Assembly (NCBI GenBank): GCA_024234265.1
Contig: JACKOM010000004.1
Location: forward strand, 186,001 to 250,000
Length of the DNA stretch: 64,000 nt
Source of the DNA: Oceanospirillaceae bacterium
GTDB lineage: Bacteria > Pseudomonadota > Gammaproteobacteria > Pseudomonadales > Oceanobacteraceae
Direction of reading: 5' to 3'
Below, one piece after another: positions 43,031-51,923 of the stretch (position 1 is its first letter; each line of letters begins with the position of its first letter). A program made the translations under genes and the position numbers. Under the pieces are notes generated by a model. That model was not told where the DNA came from. It ran no database searches and saw nothing but the letters and a program-made list of their open reading frames with translations.

Positions 43031-44041
43031 TCATGGGGTAGCGTCTTGGGCAGGGCTACGCGCATTCTTAGCGCCTAGCAAAATCGCCTGATAAGCATAT
43101 TTGCGATATTTCGCGAGCCACCTATCGTTCAGTTGTTCAAGAATCGCTAGGTACGCTACGAGCTTTATAGACTCAGACAGTATCTGTTCACGTTCAGATA
43201 CTGCAAAAGCCTGTTGTGCTTGGGCCAATATATCCTGCATACGCTGATTATGTGCATCAAGAAAGGTCTGACTTTCGAGCACAAAGGCTTTTATTTCCTC
43301 ATCTAATTCTGTGTTCTTGACGGTATAGTTTTTATCCATCGCCATAAGAACCAGCAACCCCCGCAACCCATGTACCGCATCCATAGTCGCTTTTGAATTG
43401 TCAGAAATCACCTTCTGGTACTCGCCGATTTTTTTATTAACCTCTTCTGGCGTAGCTTGCGCCTCTGTCTTTAGCAGAGCCAATAAATCATTCAATACTG
43501 CATAGGAATTCATCATCAACATATCGAATGTATAACCATCGATATCGATAGGAACCTTTGGCATGCGATTCAGATAATCCAGTTTATGACTATGAAATAA
43601 CCCCTGTACCAACTTTTGATGACCATCTATGACTGTATCCATTAATGCTTTTTTGTTCTCTGCCGATCCGTCAGGGGCCGCATCTTGATTTTCCAATGTA
43701 CCTAGGTAGCTAACCGTACCTGCTTGGGAGGCAATAGCCGCATCGCGTGCTATTTTAGCCTGTTTACATAACACATCGTCTTCGCAAACAGGCAAGTCAG
43801 GTATGATCTTCAATGCAGCTATTTCCGTCTTGCTGGCCAGCATTACCCCTTTTATTACATCTACTTGAGATGTTTTATTTTTAGCAACGGCATTTGAGTA
43901 CATCACCACTGGGGTGTAACAAGCCGCACGCAACTGCTGCGCAAGGATGAAATATGCCTTCCTTGATTCGTTATCTGCATTAACCTGCCAACTACAAAAA
44001 AAGAGCAACGATAATAAATAATGCTGCGGGCGCATTGCCAT
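43031..44041 (-). CDS. Unknown secreted helical protein
   Basis: 336 residues with a signal peptide (LLSLLFFCSWQVNA-DNE). The mature protein is predicted almost fully helical (AKIARDAAIASQAG; EEVNKKIGEYQKVISDNSKATMDAVHGL region), with three Cys in the first 110 residues. No family is recognised. It sits between lptM and cyaA with its own gaps on both sides. Base composition is slightly lower in GC than its neighbours, consistent with an accessory gene. Confidence 0.65.
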   Translation of the reverse strand: MAMRPQHYLLSLLFFCSWQVNADNESRKAYFILAQQLRAACYTPVVMYSNAVAKNKTSQVDVIKGVMLASKTEIAALKIIPDLPVCEDDVLCKQAKIARDAAIASQAGTVSYLGTLENQDAAPDGSAENKKALMDTVIDGHQKLVQGLFHSHKLDYLNRMPKVPIDIDGYTFDMLMMNSYAVLNDLLALLKTEAQATPEEVNKKIGEYQKVISDNSKATMDAVHGLRGLLVLMAMDKNYTVKNTELDEEIKAFVLESQTFLDAHNQRMQDILAQAQQAFAVSEREQILSESIKLVAYLAILEQLNDRWLAKYRKYAYQAILLGAKNARSPAQDATP

Positions 44042-44108
44042 AGTAATTCCCTTTATTAAAAACAGGCCGGGGAGATTAACAGGAATACTTTTTCGCCACT
44101 ATTGTTTG

Positions 44109-46988
44109 TCAGTCGATCACACTATCCGGCGGCGGCAACTTCAGCCTGGCGAGGGCCTTATTCAGTTCACGCTCGAGGCGCAGTTTGTAAATCAGGTAAC
44201 GGGAGGTTTGCAGAATTTGCCGTTTATCGCGCTGGTGCAGGCGGTCGGCGATGGAGAGGTCGGTGATGTAAATCGGGTATAACTCGCCGCTTTTGCGCAG
44301 GTTAAATAAATGCTGCGCCACGGCGCGGTAAACGTCATCGCCGTGGTCGAGATCGGAAAATTCTTCACGCTGGCAAATCAGGGTAAAACTCAGGCGGTTT
44401 TGTGCATCAAAATCCACCTGGGCGTGGATGTCATAAAAACGCGCGCGGCCAAAACCCTCATGGGGGCGGGTTGGGCGCAGGCGCATGCCCTGCTCCCCTT
44501 CGGGCAACTGAATTTCGTGGTATTCGATAATGCGTTCCTGCACCTGTTCCGGGTCGCTGTAACGGTGGCGGTTTTCTCGGTATTCCACCTGGCGTAAAAA
44601 ATGATGCAGGGGGTTTAATAAACTCGCTTCGTTGTAAAAGGGGGTTTGCCAGCTCGACAGGGAACCCCGTTCGTCGAGCACATATACCGAGGCCAGCTCA
44701 CCGCGTTTGATGTAATACACCTGGATGCGCCCCGGGTGGGTATTTTCACACATGAGTTTTAACGGCGTGCCACGCAAGGCGTGGCTGTCGAGCACTATCT
44801 GGCTGTAACCGGGCTGGGGTTTTTGCAGGTGGGTTAATAAACCGCCGATGGCTTCAAAATGGTAAATCAGGGGGTGCCCGCCCTGTTGGGAAATCACGTG
44901 GTAATGCCCGGCAATTTCCAGCACAAAACGCGCATTGGGGCCGTAGGACGATGCAAAAAAACACTGGCGGATTTCTTCAAATAAGGCGTTTACGCGGCGG
45001 GTAATGGCCTGCGGGCGGGTCGGGCAAAAACAATGCACCTGTAATTCCGGCAGGTTATCACCACCTGCGCCCTGGCAGGCCACCAAATAATCTTCCACAC
45101 AGCGCAGCAGGGCGGTTTGCCCTTCATAACGTGTGACTAACACTTCATTCCAGCTGTTCAGGGTGAGTTGGTCGATGGTTAAAACCAGATTTTCACGCAG
45201 GGCGCTGAAACCTAAAGAATCGGTACGGTTGCTGATTTTATGTATGCCCTTGCGGGTGAAATGCCCCATGGGGTCGATAAACACATTCACGAATAAATAA
45301 ATACAGCGCGGTGCGGGGGGCTGTTCAAAATCAGCGGTTTTGCTGCCCGGCAGGGGGAAATTATTCAGGCGGCTGGTAATTTCTTTTAATTCGTAATCTT
45401 TGGCGTGGCTGCGCCCCTGATACATAGCCACCTGGGTGGAGGATTCCATCACCTGATTCACATGGGCCCAGGCCAGCACTTCAATCAGGCTGTGGGATTT
45501 ACGGATCGGGCTGACTTTCATATCCGGGCGCACCACGCCCATAAATAACGACCAGGCCATGCTCGGGATTTTTTGTTTTACGTGTTGTTTATCCAGGTGC
45601 AGGCTGAGTTTTTCTTCGTAAACATCTTTGCTGATGCCGGGATTTATTAATTCAATTTTGCCGGGTTTACGGTCAAACGCGGCGTAAAGTTTATGCCCGA
45701 GCAGGGTCATATCCCGCGCATTTAACAGGGTTTCCTGCTGATGGCGGCGGCTGAACTGGCTTAAAAATTTATAACTGTGAATTAATTCAGCCACCAGCTG
45801 TTTGCGCTCTTCCATCACTGTGCTGACATGCCAGTGGCTGCGGGCATCAAGGTGCAATAAATAATTATCCTGCCAGTGCCAGTCGCGGATCAGGCCCTGC
45901 AAAATATCGCGTTTCCAGTTATTTTTGCGCCCCGCCTGGCTCATTTTGACATTGGCTTTGAAATACAGGCAGCGCCGCACCAACTCTAAGCGGTCAAGTT
46001 CCTCACGGGCGAGCAGGTATTGCTCCAAACGGTTGTATAACAGCAGGTAGGGATCGAGTTTTTTCAGGGGATATTCAACGTCGTAAATCAGTTTTTTAAA
46101 GTCGAGACAAATCGGCTGAATATAGGGGTAACTGCTGGCATAAATTTCGGTGAGCAATAATTTCAGAATGGATTTATAGGGCGATTCAATGCCCTTGTAT
46201 AACTGCCACATACCGGCACCGATAAATTCACCGGCGGGTATTTCCCCCACGCCGCCAAAATCAATCACATCATCCTGCTGGATATAACCCTGTTTATCTA
46301 AGCGATATACAAAATCATCGTATTGCTCTTCCATGTGCGGCGGCACTATCCACCAGATAGGGTAAGCACCGGCGAGTAAAATGGCGCTGCGGTAAAACTC
46401 ATCGAGTAATAACTGGTGTTGGGCACTGCCGCAGTCTTCGCCGTTTAAATCACGCCGTTCACCACGGCGGAAACGCTCCGCATCCATCAGGAAAAAATGC
46501 ACCTCAAGGCCCACATCGGCACCGGCTTTTTCTACACCTTTGCATTTATGCTGCAGGGCTTCGATTTCAATGGCCGTTAATTTCGGATCATGGCAAATCC
46601 AGATATCCAGATCGCTGCCACCTGAATGGCCAAGGCTGCCACTGCTGCCCATGGCAAATAAACTTTTAATGCGCACTTCGCCGCGGCGGCGTTGCTGATA
46701 CTGATAACCAAAATACAGCGCCATGGCCGAACGCACATCGTCTTTGCCGGCGGTATAACGGGCCACGCCACTGGGACAATCATGACCAGTGAAACCGGGT
46801 AATTTTTCGTGGTTGGTATGGAAAAACAGCGGCAGGGCACTGAGAAAGTGTAACTGGCGGTCGGTCAGGGCCTGACGGGCACGCTCCAGCCGCAGTGTAT
46901 TCACCGCTAAAAAGCGTTTTACGACGTTCTCGGCTTGGGTGCGGTCAAAGCCGCGTCCGAGGTTGCTGCTGTCTGCCATCTGACCCAT
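44109..46988 (-). CDS. cyaA: Class I adenylate cyclase
   Basis: Makes cAMP from ATP in the cytoplasm. 959 residues, longer than E. coli CyaA (848) and like the Pseudomonas enzyme. The nucleotidyltransferase active site is in the N-terminal third: MGSSGSLGHSGGSDLDIWIC, with the GS and DxD elements. The C-terminal half is the regulatory region, ending in LYPIYITDLSIADRL and a basic helix. MADSS at 46979 is an alternative start. Confidence 0.95.
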   Translation of the reverse strand: MGQMADSSNLGRGFDRTQAENVVKRFLAVNTLRLERARQALTDRQLHFLSALPLFFHTNHEKLPGFTGHDCPSGVARYTAGKDDVRSAMALYFGYQYQQRRRGEVRIKSLFAMGSSGSLGHSGGSDLDIWICHDPKLTAIEIEALQHKCKGVEKAGADVGLEVHFFLMDAERFRRGERRDLNGEDCGSAQHQLLLDEFYRSAILLAGAYPIWWIVPPHMEEQYDDFVYRLDKQGYIQQDDVIDFGGVGEIPAGEFIGAGMWQLYKGIESPYKSILKLLLTEIYASSYPYIQPICLDFKKLIYDVEYPLKKLDPYLLLYNRLEQYLLAREELDRLELVRRCLYFKANVKMSQAGRKNNWKRDILQGLIRDWHWQDNYLLHLDARSHWHVSTVMEERKQLVAELIHSYKFLSQFSRRHQQETLLNARDMTLLGHKLYAAFDRKPGKIELINPGISKDVYEEKLSLHLDKQHVKQKIPSMAWSLFMGVVRPDMKVSPIRKSHSLIEVLAWAHVNQVMESSTQVAMYQGRSHAKDYELKEITSRLNNFPLPGSKTADFEQPPAPRCIYLFVNVFIDPMGHFTRKGIHKISNRTDSLGFSALRENLVLTIDQLTLNSWNEVLVTRYEGQTALLRCVEDYLVACQGAGGDNLPELQVHCFCPTRPQAITRRVNALFEEIRQCFFASSYGPNARFVLEIAGHYHVISQQGGHPLIYHFEAIGGLLTHLQKPQPGYSQIVLDSHALRGTPLKLMCENTHPGRIQVYYIKRGELASVYVLDERGSLSSWQTPFYNEASLLNPLHHFLRQVEYRENRHRYSDPEQVQERIIEYHEIQLPEGEQGMRLRPTRPHEGFGRARFYDIHAQVDFDAQNRLSFTLICQREEFSDLDHGDDVYRAVAQHLFNLRKSGELYPIYITDLSIADRLHQRDKRQILQTSRYLIYKLRLERELNKALARLKLPPPDSVID

Positions 46989-47036
46989 GTTGCGAGTATA
47001 GATGGCATAACAGCCGGGGCAGGATTTTACGGGGTT

Positions 47037-47702
47037 TTACTGGGCCACAAAGGCCATATCGCCGTAATAGGCAACGGCCTTACCCTGGGTATCGTCGGTG
47101 TCGGTCATGATGCTGACAAAATCTATGCGGTCGATTTTCTCACCGAAGGCTTTTTGCCAGTCCTGACGGATATTACGCCGCACGGTTTGCCAGCGCTGCG
47201 CGGGGGTTTCTTTGCCACTCACCGCGAGGATAACGCTGTCGGGGTTGCTGGCGCTTTTCCAGGCCGCACCGGATTTCTGCTGGCTGGACCAGACATAATG
47301 GATAACCTTGGCACCAAAAAAGCTGTAACGGCCTACGGAAACCCGCACCGCATAGTCATCACCACTTTTGCTTTGCTCATCAAACTCAGTCACCGTGCCT
47401 TCAATGCCTGAATCATTCACACGGGAGAAGTGGGGGAAGGATTCTACCGACCATTGCCAGGTCAGCACCGGCGTTTTTTTCAGATCAACCCGGTTACGGT
47501 ATTCGTAACCCGAGGCGCTGGCATGGCTCTCGGCACGCAGCACAACCCCCTGTTCAAGATCCATCACCCGGTCATATTGGGTGGCACCGGTTATCGTCAG
47601 GCCGGACCAGTCTTGTAAATCGGCTTCCTGCATTAAAACTTCGGCATGGCTGCTGATACTGGTACAGGCCAGTAACAGGCATATAACGAGATGATCCTTC
47701 AT
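47037..47702 (-). CDS. DUF3047 secreted protein
   Basis: 221 residues with a signal peptide (LVICLLLACTSISSHA-EV). The DUF3047 pattern is visible: a beta-sandwich with VLRAESHASASGYEYRNRV, VLTWQWSVESFP, DDYAVRVSVG, VIHYVWSSQQKSG and a final DFVSIMTDTDDTQGKAVAYYGD strand set. Function unknown; probably a periplasmic ligand-binding protein. ATG at 47700-47702 is chosen for the signal peptide. Confidence 0.82.
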   Translation of the reverse strand: MKDHLVICLLLACTSISSHAEVLMQEADLQDWSGLTITGATQYDRVMDLEQGVVLRAESHASASGYEYRNRVDLKKTPVLTWQWSVESFPHFSRVNDSGIEGTVTEFDEQSKSGDDYAVRVSVGRYSFFGAKVIHYVWSSQQKSGAAWKSASNPDSVILAVSGKETPAQRWQTVRRNIRQDWQKAFGEKIDRIDFVSIMTDTDDTQGKAVAYYGDMAFVAQ

Positions 47703-47808
47703 GGTGTGTGCCTTTTTTATTGTTGTAACGGCGCTGAAGCGTAACTGCTGGGCTGGAACCTTAGTGGTCGGAGAGGCCTTTGACAACGTCCAAAATAGTC
47801 AATATGAC

Positions 47809-47853
47809 AAACGCCTGTCCGGAATGTGTAGTTCTTCCGGTAAACAGGCGTTT
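47809..47853. terminator. Long hairpin after sutA
   Basis: Stem AAACGCCTGT-CCGGAA / TTCCGG-ACAGGCGTTT with a short bulge, 29 bases past the sutA-like gene. No strong U tract, so termination is only likely. Confidence 0.5.
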
Positions 47854-47881
47854 ACTGCGCACTATGCCCACAACGGGAACA

Positions 47882-48145
47882 TTAAATCGGGCGCGAACCG
47901 TAGTTAGACTGGGGTTTACGTGGTGGATCACCCATGACGTTATCGGCAATTTCCTGCACCTTGCCACCCTGACTCAGAAAACGCTGCATATCCATTTCCA
48001 TTTGTTTACGCAGTTTTTCACGGGAAGCCAGGGAGCGCATCGCGCTTTCGTCTGAGCTGCCTATGTAGTCCATATCGGGTTTTTCTTCTGCAACCGGAGT
48101 TTCAGATTCCATATCATCCATAGGTTCAAGTTCGTCTTCTGACAT
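47882..48145 (-). CDS. sutA: SutA-like RNA polymerase regulator
   Basis: 87 residues: acidic N-terminus (MSEDELEPMDDMESE), a charged central helix (SREKLRKQMEMDMQRFLSQ) and a conserved C-terminal tail GGKVQEIADNV then DPPRKPQSNYGSRPI. This layout matches SutA of Pseudomonas, which binds RNA polymerase and supports transcription in slow growth; it is shorter in the acidic arm. GAGGGA lies before the ATG. Identification is from remembered family sequence and should be checked. Confidence 0.62.
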   Translation of the reverse strand: MSEDELEPMDDMESETPVAEEKPDMDYIGSSDESAMRSLASREKLRKQMEMDMQRFLSQGGKVQEIADNVMGDPPRKPQSNYGSRPI

Positions 48146-48479
48146 ATGCAGTCCCTCATATTCCTTTGATGTCTGTCAGCTCTCTTTCTGCAAGCTAGAT
48201 ATATATAGCCCATGATCTGAGCTATGCCAGTCAGAAAACACGGTTGGCAAAACTGGCCTAACCTTATACCGCATTAAATTGCGCCAATTCTGTGCAAAGC
48301 GTGATCCTGATGCTTTATTTTTGCGCACAGCTTAGTTAAGGTGATGGTCCCCGCATTGGACGAACCAGCGTGGCCCAGCCCCTGGTTTCGTTCAATTTTA
48401 ATCCCTGCTTTTCTTTCCATGACCGGCTAAAACCGCTAACCTTTCGCCCCTCTTTGTTCCCGCATGTACAGGATTGCCC
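48146..48479. other. Non-coding gap between divergent sutA-like gene and speE
   Basis: 334 bases with no supported gene. It probably holds both promoters: a TATATATA run near 48199-48206 on the sutA side. No hairpin with a T run is seen. Confidence 0.5.
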
Positions 48480-49340
48480 ATGAGCCAAATCGACAACACC
48501 TGGTTTTCTGAGGTTATGGCCGCCGACGGTTCCGCCTTCTCCCTCAAAATCAAACGCAAACTGCACGAAGAACAAACCCAGTATCAGTTCCTTGAAGTGT
48601 ATGAAACCGAAACCTTCGGCAACCTGATGGTGCTTGATGGCAGCAACATGGTGACCAGCCGTGAGAATTTCCTGTACCACGAAATGCTCAGCCATGTACC
48701 GCTGTTTACCCACCCCAACCCAAAACGGGTGGCGATTATCGGCGGCGGTGACTGCGGCACCCTGCGTGAGGTGTTAAAACACAAAGGCGTGGAAGAGGTT
48801 TTCCAGATTGATATCGACGAAGCCGTGACCCGCGCTTCGGAAAAATATTTCCCTGAATTATGTGAATCCAACAACGACCCACGCGCCAAGCTTATGTGGA
48901 TTGATGGCATCAAATGGATTCAGGACGCCCCCAAAGGCTCACTGGATGTGATTATTGTGGATTCCACCGATCCGGTTGGCCCGGCCGTGGGTTTATTTGC
49001 TGAAGATTTTTACAAAGCCTGTTTTGATGCACTGGGTGATGACGGCGTATTGGTTGGCCAGAGTGAATCGCCGTTATTTCACACCGCCAGCATTATCAAA
49101 CAAATGTATGTGGATTTACGCAGCGCCGGTTTTATTGAGGTGAATACCTTCCCCTTCCCACAGCCTATTTACCCCACAGGTTGGTGGAGCTGCACAGTGG
49201 CGATTAAATCCGGTGCCATGCAGAATTTCCGCGAGCAGGATGCACGCAACGCCGGTTTTGAAACCCTGTATTACACCGCCGACCTGCACAAAGGTGCGCT
49301 AGTGATGCCACCTTTTATGCAGAAAATCCTGAAGGGCTAA
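48480..49340 (+). CDS. speE: Spermidine synthase
   Basis: Transfers aminopropyl from decarboxylated S-adenosylmethionine to putrescine. 286 residues: VLDGSNMVTSRENFLYHEML, the nucleotide-binding loop AIIGGGDCGTLREVLKH, acidic QIDIDEAV, and the catalytic-loop Asp in DVIIVDSTDPVGPA. AGGA lies 6 bases before the ATG at 48480. speD is not in the window. Confidence 0.96.
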   Translation: MSQIDNTWFSEVMAADGSAFSLKIKRKLHEEQTQYQFLEVYETETFGNLMVLDGSNMVTSRENFLYHEMLSHVPLFTHPNPKRVAIIGGGDCGTLREVLKHKGVEEVFQIDIDEAVTRASEKYFPELCESNNDPRAKLMWIDGIKWIQDAPKGSLDVIIVDSTDPVGPAVGLFAEDFYKACFDALGDDGVLVGQSESPLFHTASIIKQMYVDLRSAGFIEVNTFPFPQPIYPTGWWSCTVAIKSGAMQNFREQDARNAGFETLYYTADLHKGALVMPPFMQKILKG

Positions 49341-49356
49341 ACGCTTTTACAGGAAT

Positions 49357-49384
49357 AAAAAAACCGCCGAATGGCGGTTTTTTT
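49357..49384. terminator. Bidirectional terminator
   Basis: AAAAAAACCGCC / GGCGGTTTTTTT stem with a 4-nt loop between convergent speE and the 49399 gene. Confidence 0.92.
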
Positions 49385-49398
49385 ATGCCTGCGTTAAA

Positions 49399-50013
49399 TC
49401 AAAAATCCAGTTTGCGGCTGATGCCTAAGGTAAACAGATTTAACAAATTATCCTGACGAGTCACTTTTAATTCGATATCCACATTCGAGGGCATGGCCGC
49501 AACAAACGCGGCACTGTAATCCCACACCTGACCACCGGTAGCGTTGTCATCCAGGTGTCCGGCGGTAAATACAAAACCGGATTTCTCCCAGAACTGATAA
49601 TTGGCGGCGGCTTCGTAATAACGGTATTGATCGGCTTCATCCCAATAACCGGTAATACGGTAACTGCTGTAGGAGGCACTGGCCGTATATTCGGAATCCG
49701 CATCGCGGTTATCGTCATGGTTATAACTGATATAACCCGCACCCAGGCTCAGGCCACCGATATTAAAACGATAACCACCGTAGAGGTCATAACCAAAATA
49801 ATTGTTGTTTTCAAAATTGCCGTGATAAGCCCAGGCGCCCGCGTAAAAACCCCATTTATCCACGTCCGCTCCGCCGGTTAATACCAGATCATCACCGGTC
49901 TGATAAATACCACGCTGAATATAACGTGTGGTTAAACCGTAGTTCAGGCTCGCCTCAGCCAATGCATTCAGACTGAGCGCCAATAACAGGGGTAAACATA
50001 ACAAACGATACAT
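49399..50013 (-). CDS. TIGR02001-like outer membrane protein
   Basis: 204 residues: signal peptide (LLLALSLNALA-EAS), then a barrel pattern starting SLNYGLTTRYIQRGIYQTGDD, with repeated Tyr/Gly strands (YDLYGGYRFNIGGLSLGAGYIS) and terminal aromatic strand FTLGISRKLDF typical of outer-membrane insertion. Related to 25214 and 51924. Function unknown; its place next to the amtB cluster may point to the same transport theme. No operon partner. Confidence 0.75.
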   Translation of the reverse strand: MYRLLCLPLLLALSLNALAEASLNYGLTTRYIQRGIYQTGDDLVLTGGADVDKWGFYAGAWAYHGNFENNNYFGYDLYGGYRFNIGGLSLGAGYISYNHDDNRDADSEYTASASYSSYRITGYWDEADQYRYYEAAANYQFWEKSGFVFTAGHLDDNATGGQVWDYSAAFVAAMPSNVDIELKVTRQDNLLNLFTLGISRKLDF

Positions 50014-50112
50014 GCTGAATCCTAAACTAAAACGGGCAGCGCACTATAACCCTGGGCCTGCAATTATGAAAGTCTGACTCTGATTGCCGCTGCAGGGGAA
50101 AGTTCGCCAAAT

Positions 50113-50139
50113 AAAAAAGGGCCCCGCAGGGCCCTTTTT
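50113..50139. terminator. Terminator of amtB
   Basis: AAAAAGGGCCC / GGGCCCTTTTT with a CGCA loop, 18 bases past the amtB stop codon. Confidence 0.92.
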
Positions 50140-50156
50140 ACATCATGCAGGCATGA

Positions 50157-51425
50157 TTATTTGTTGGTGAACTCTGGGTATGCTTCCATACCACATTCTG
50201 CCAAGTCCACACCTTCGTACTCTTCTTCTTCGCTGACACGGATGCCCATCACAGCTTTCAGGATGCCCCACACGATCAGGGAACATACAAACACCCAAAC
50301 GAAGATGGTTGCAGCACCGACCAGCTGACCCACTAAAGTGGCTTCTGCTTTGGTGGCAGGCACAACCAGAACACCAAACAGACCCACTACACCGTGCACG
50401 GAGATCGCACCCACTGGATCGTCGATTTTCAGTTTATCCAGAGTCAGGATAGCCACAACCACCAGCAGACCACCGATAGCACCGATCAGGGTAGCTTGCA
50501 GGGCAGTTGGGGTAGAAGGTTCAGCAGTAATTGCTACCAGACCTGCCAGGGCACCGTTCAGAGCCATAGTTAAATCTGCTTTTTTGAACAGTACACGGGC
50601 CAATAACAGAGCGGCTACCAGACCACCGGCCGCTGCAGCGTTAGTGTTCAGGAACACCATTGCAACAGAGTTAGCGTTGGCGATATCACCCAGTTTCAGT
50701 ACAGAACCACCGTTGAAACCGAACCAGCCCATCCACAGGATGAAAGTACCTAGGGTAGCCAGTGGCAGGTTAGAACCAGGAATAGCGTTTACAGTGCCGT
50801 TCGCGCCGTATTTGCCTTTACGGGCACCCAGCAGCAGAACACCAGCCAGAGCAGCAGCAGCACCTGCCATGTGCACAATGCCTGAACCGGCAAAGTCAGA
50901 GAAAGCAAAGTCATCACCCAGGGAGAACAGACCAAATACGGAGTTACCACCCCAGGTCCATGAACCTTCCATTGGGTAAATGAAACCAGTCATCACCACA
51001 GCAAAAGCCAGGAACGCCCAGAGTTTCATACGCTCAGCAACAGCACCGGATACGATGGACATTGCGGTAGCAACAAACACAACCTGGAAGAAGAAGTCAG
51101 AAGCTTTGGAGTAAATCGCGCCGCCTTCAAAACCATCTTCACGGCTTGCGAAATCACTCAGCACAGCGGCAGAGTCAACGTCAGCAATACCTGTCAGGAA
51201 ATAAGTGCCGCCGTACATAATGGCGTAACCGCACACCAGGTACATGATGCAGGAAATTGCATACAGAGCGATGTTTTTAGTCAGAATTTCAGTGGTATTT
51301 TTAGAGCGGACCAGACCCGCTTCGAGCATGGCGAAACCAGCCGCCATCCACATTACTAACGCACCACAGACAAGAAAATAAAACGTGTCCATGGCGTACT
51401 GTAGTTGGAAAATATTGTTTTCCAT
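50157..51425 (-). CDS. amtB: Ammonium transporter
   Basis: Inner-membrane ammonium channel. 422 residues with about 11 membrane helices. Ammonium-family signatures are DFAGSGIVHMAGAAAALAG (first conserved pore His) and AISVHGVVGLFGVL (second pore His). The C-terminal tail (GIRVSEEEEYEGVDLAECG) is the GlnK-binding region. Directly downstream of glnK; together they are nitrogen-limited genes in most proteobacteria. Confidence 0.96.
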   Translation of the reverse strand: MENNIFQLQYAMDTFYFLVCGALVMWMAAGFAMLEAGLVRSKNTTEILTKNIALYAISCIMYLVCGYAIMYGGTYFLTGIADVDSAAVLSDFASREDGFEGGAIYSKASDFFFQVVFVATAMSIVSGAVAERMKLWAFLAFAVVMTGFIYPMEGSWTWGGNSVFGLFSLGDDFAFSDFAGSGIVHMAGAAAALAGVLLLGARKGKYGANGTVNAIPGSNLPLATLGTFILWMGWFGFNGGSVLKLGDIANANSVAMVFLNTNAAAAGGLVAALLLARVLFKKADLTMALNGALAGLVAITAEPSTPTALQATLIGAIGGLLVVVAILTLDKLKIDDPVGAISVHGVVGLFGVLVVPATKAEATLVGQLVGAATIFVWVFVCSLIVWGILKAVMGIRVSEEEEYEGVDLAECGMEAYPEFTNK

Positions 51426-51490
51426 AATGCCCCCGCATCAGACGCCAGTACAAAAAAATTGTACGTTTAAGTTTAAAAAAATCCTGACGC

Positions 51491-51829
51491 TTAAACAGCG
51501 TCTGGACCGGTTTCACCAGTACGGATACGAATCACTTGTTCCAGGTTGGTCACAAAGATTTTACCGTCGCCGATTTTGCCAGTGTTGGCTGCTTTTGATA
51601 CTGCTTCGATAACCTTGTCGGTTAAAGCATCATCAATCGCGATTTCGAGTTTTACTTTTGGCAGAAAATCCACCACGTATTCAGCACCACGGTAAAGTTC
51701 GGTATGACCTTTTTGACGGCCAAAACCTTTAACTTCAGAAACAGTAATGCCTTGCACGCCGATCTCAGAGAGTGCTTCACGCACGTCATCTAATTTGAAC
51801 GGCTTGATAACTGCCGTAACGAGTTTCAT
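51491..51829 (-). CDS. glnK: PII signal protein GlnK
   Basis: 112 residues; binds AmtB and nitrogen regulators according to 2-oxoglutarate, ATP and uridylylation. T-loop GRQKGHTELYRGAEYVVDF contains the uridylylated Tyr51; KIGDGKIFV and the C-terminal IRTGETG loop bind ATP. GAGGAG lies before the ATG. Lies between the outer-membrane protein gene and amtB. Confidence 0.97.
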   Translation of the reverse strand: MKLVTAVIKPFKLDDVREALSEIGVQGITVSEVKGFGRQKGHTELYRGAEYVVDFLPKVKLEIAIDDALTDKVIEAVSKAANTGKIGDGKIFVTNLEQVIRIRTGETGPDAV

Positions 51830-51853
51830 AGAAAACTCCTCTGTGTGTGATTG

Positions 51854-51888
51854 AAAATGCTCCCCTTGCAGGGCTCGGGGAGCATTTT
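51854..51888. terminator. Hairpin between outer-membrane gene and glnK
   Basis: Stem AAAATGCTCCCC / GGGGAGCATTTT with an 11-nt loop. It may partly end the upstream transcript, so the outer-membrane gene would be made in excess over glnK-amtB. Confidence 0.85.
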
Positions 51889-51923
51889 AAGCTTCGTTCT
51901 AATAAATAACCCAGAGTTATTAA

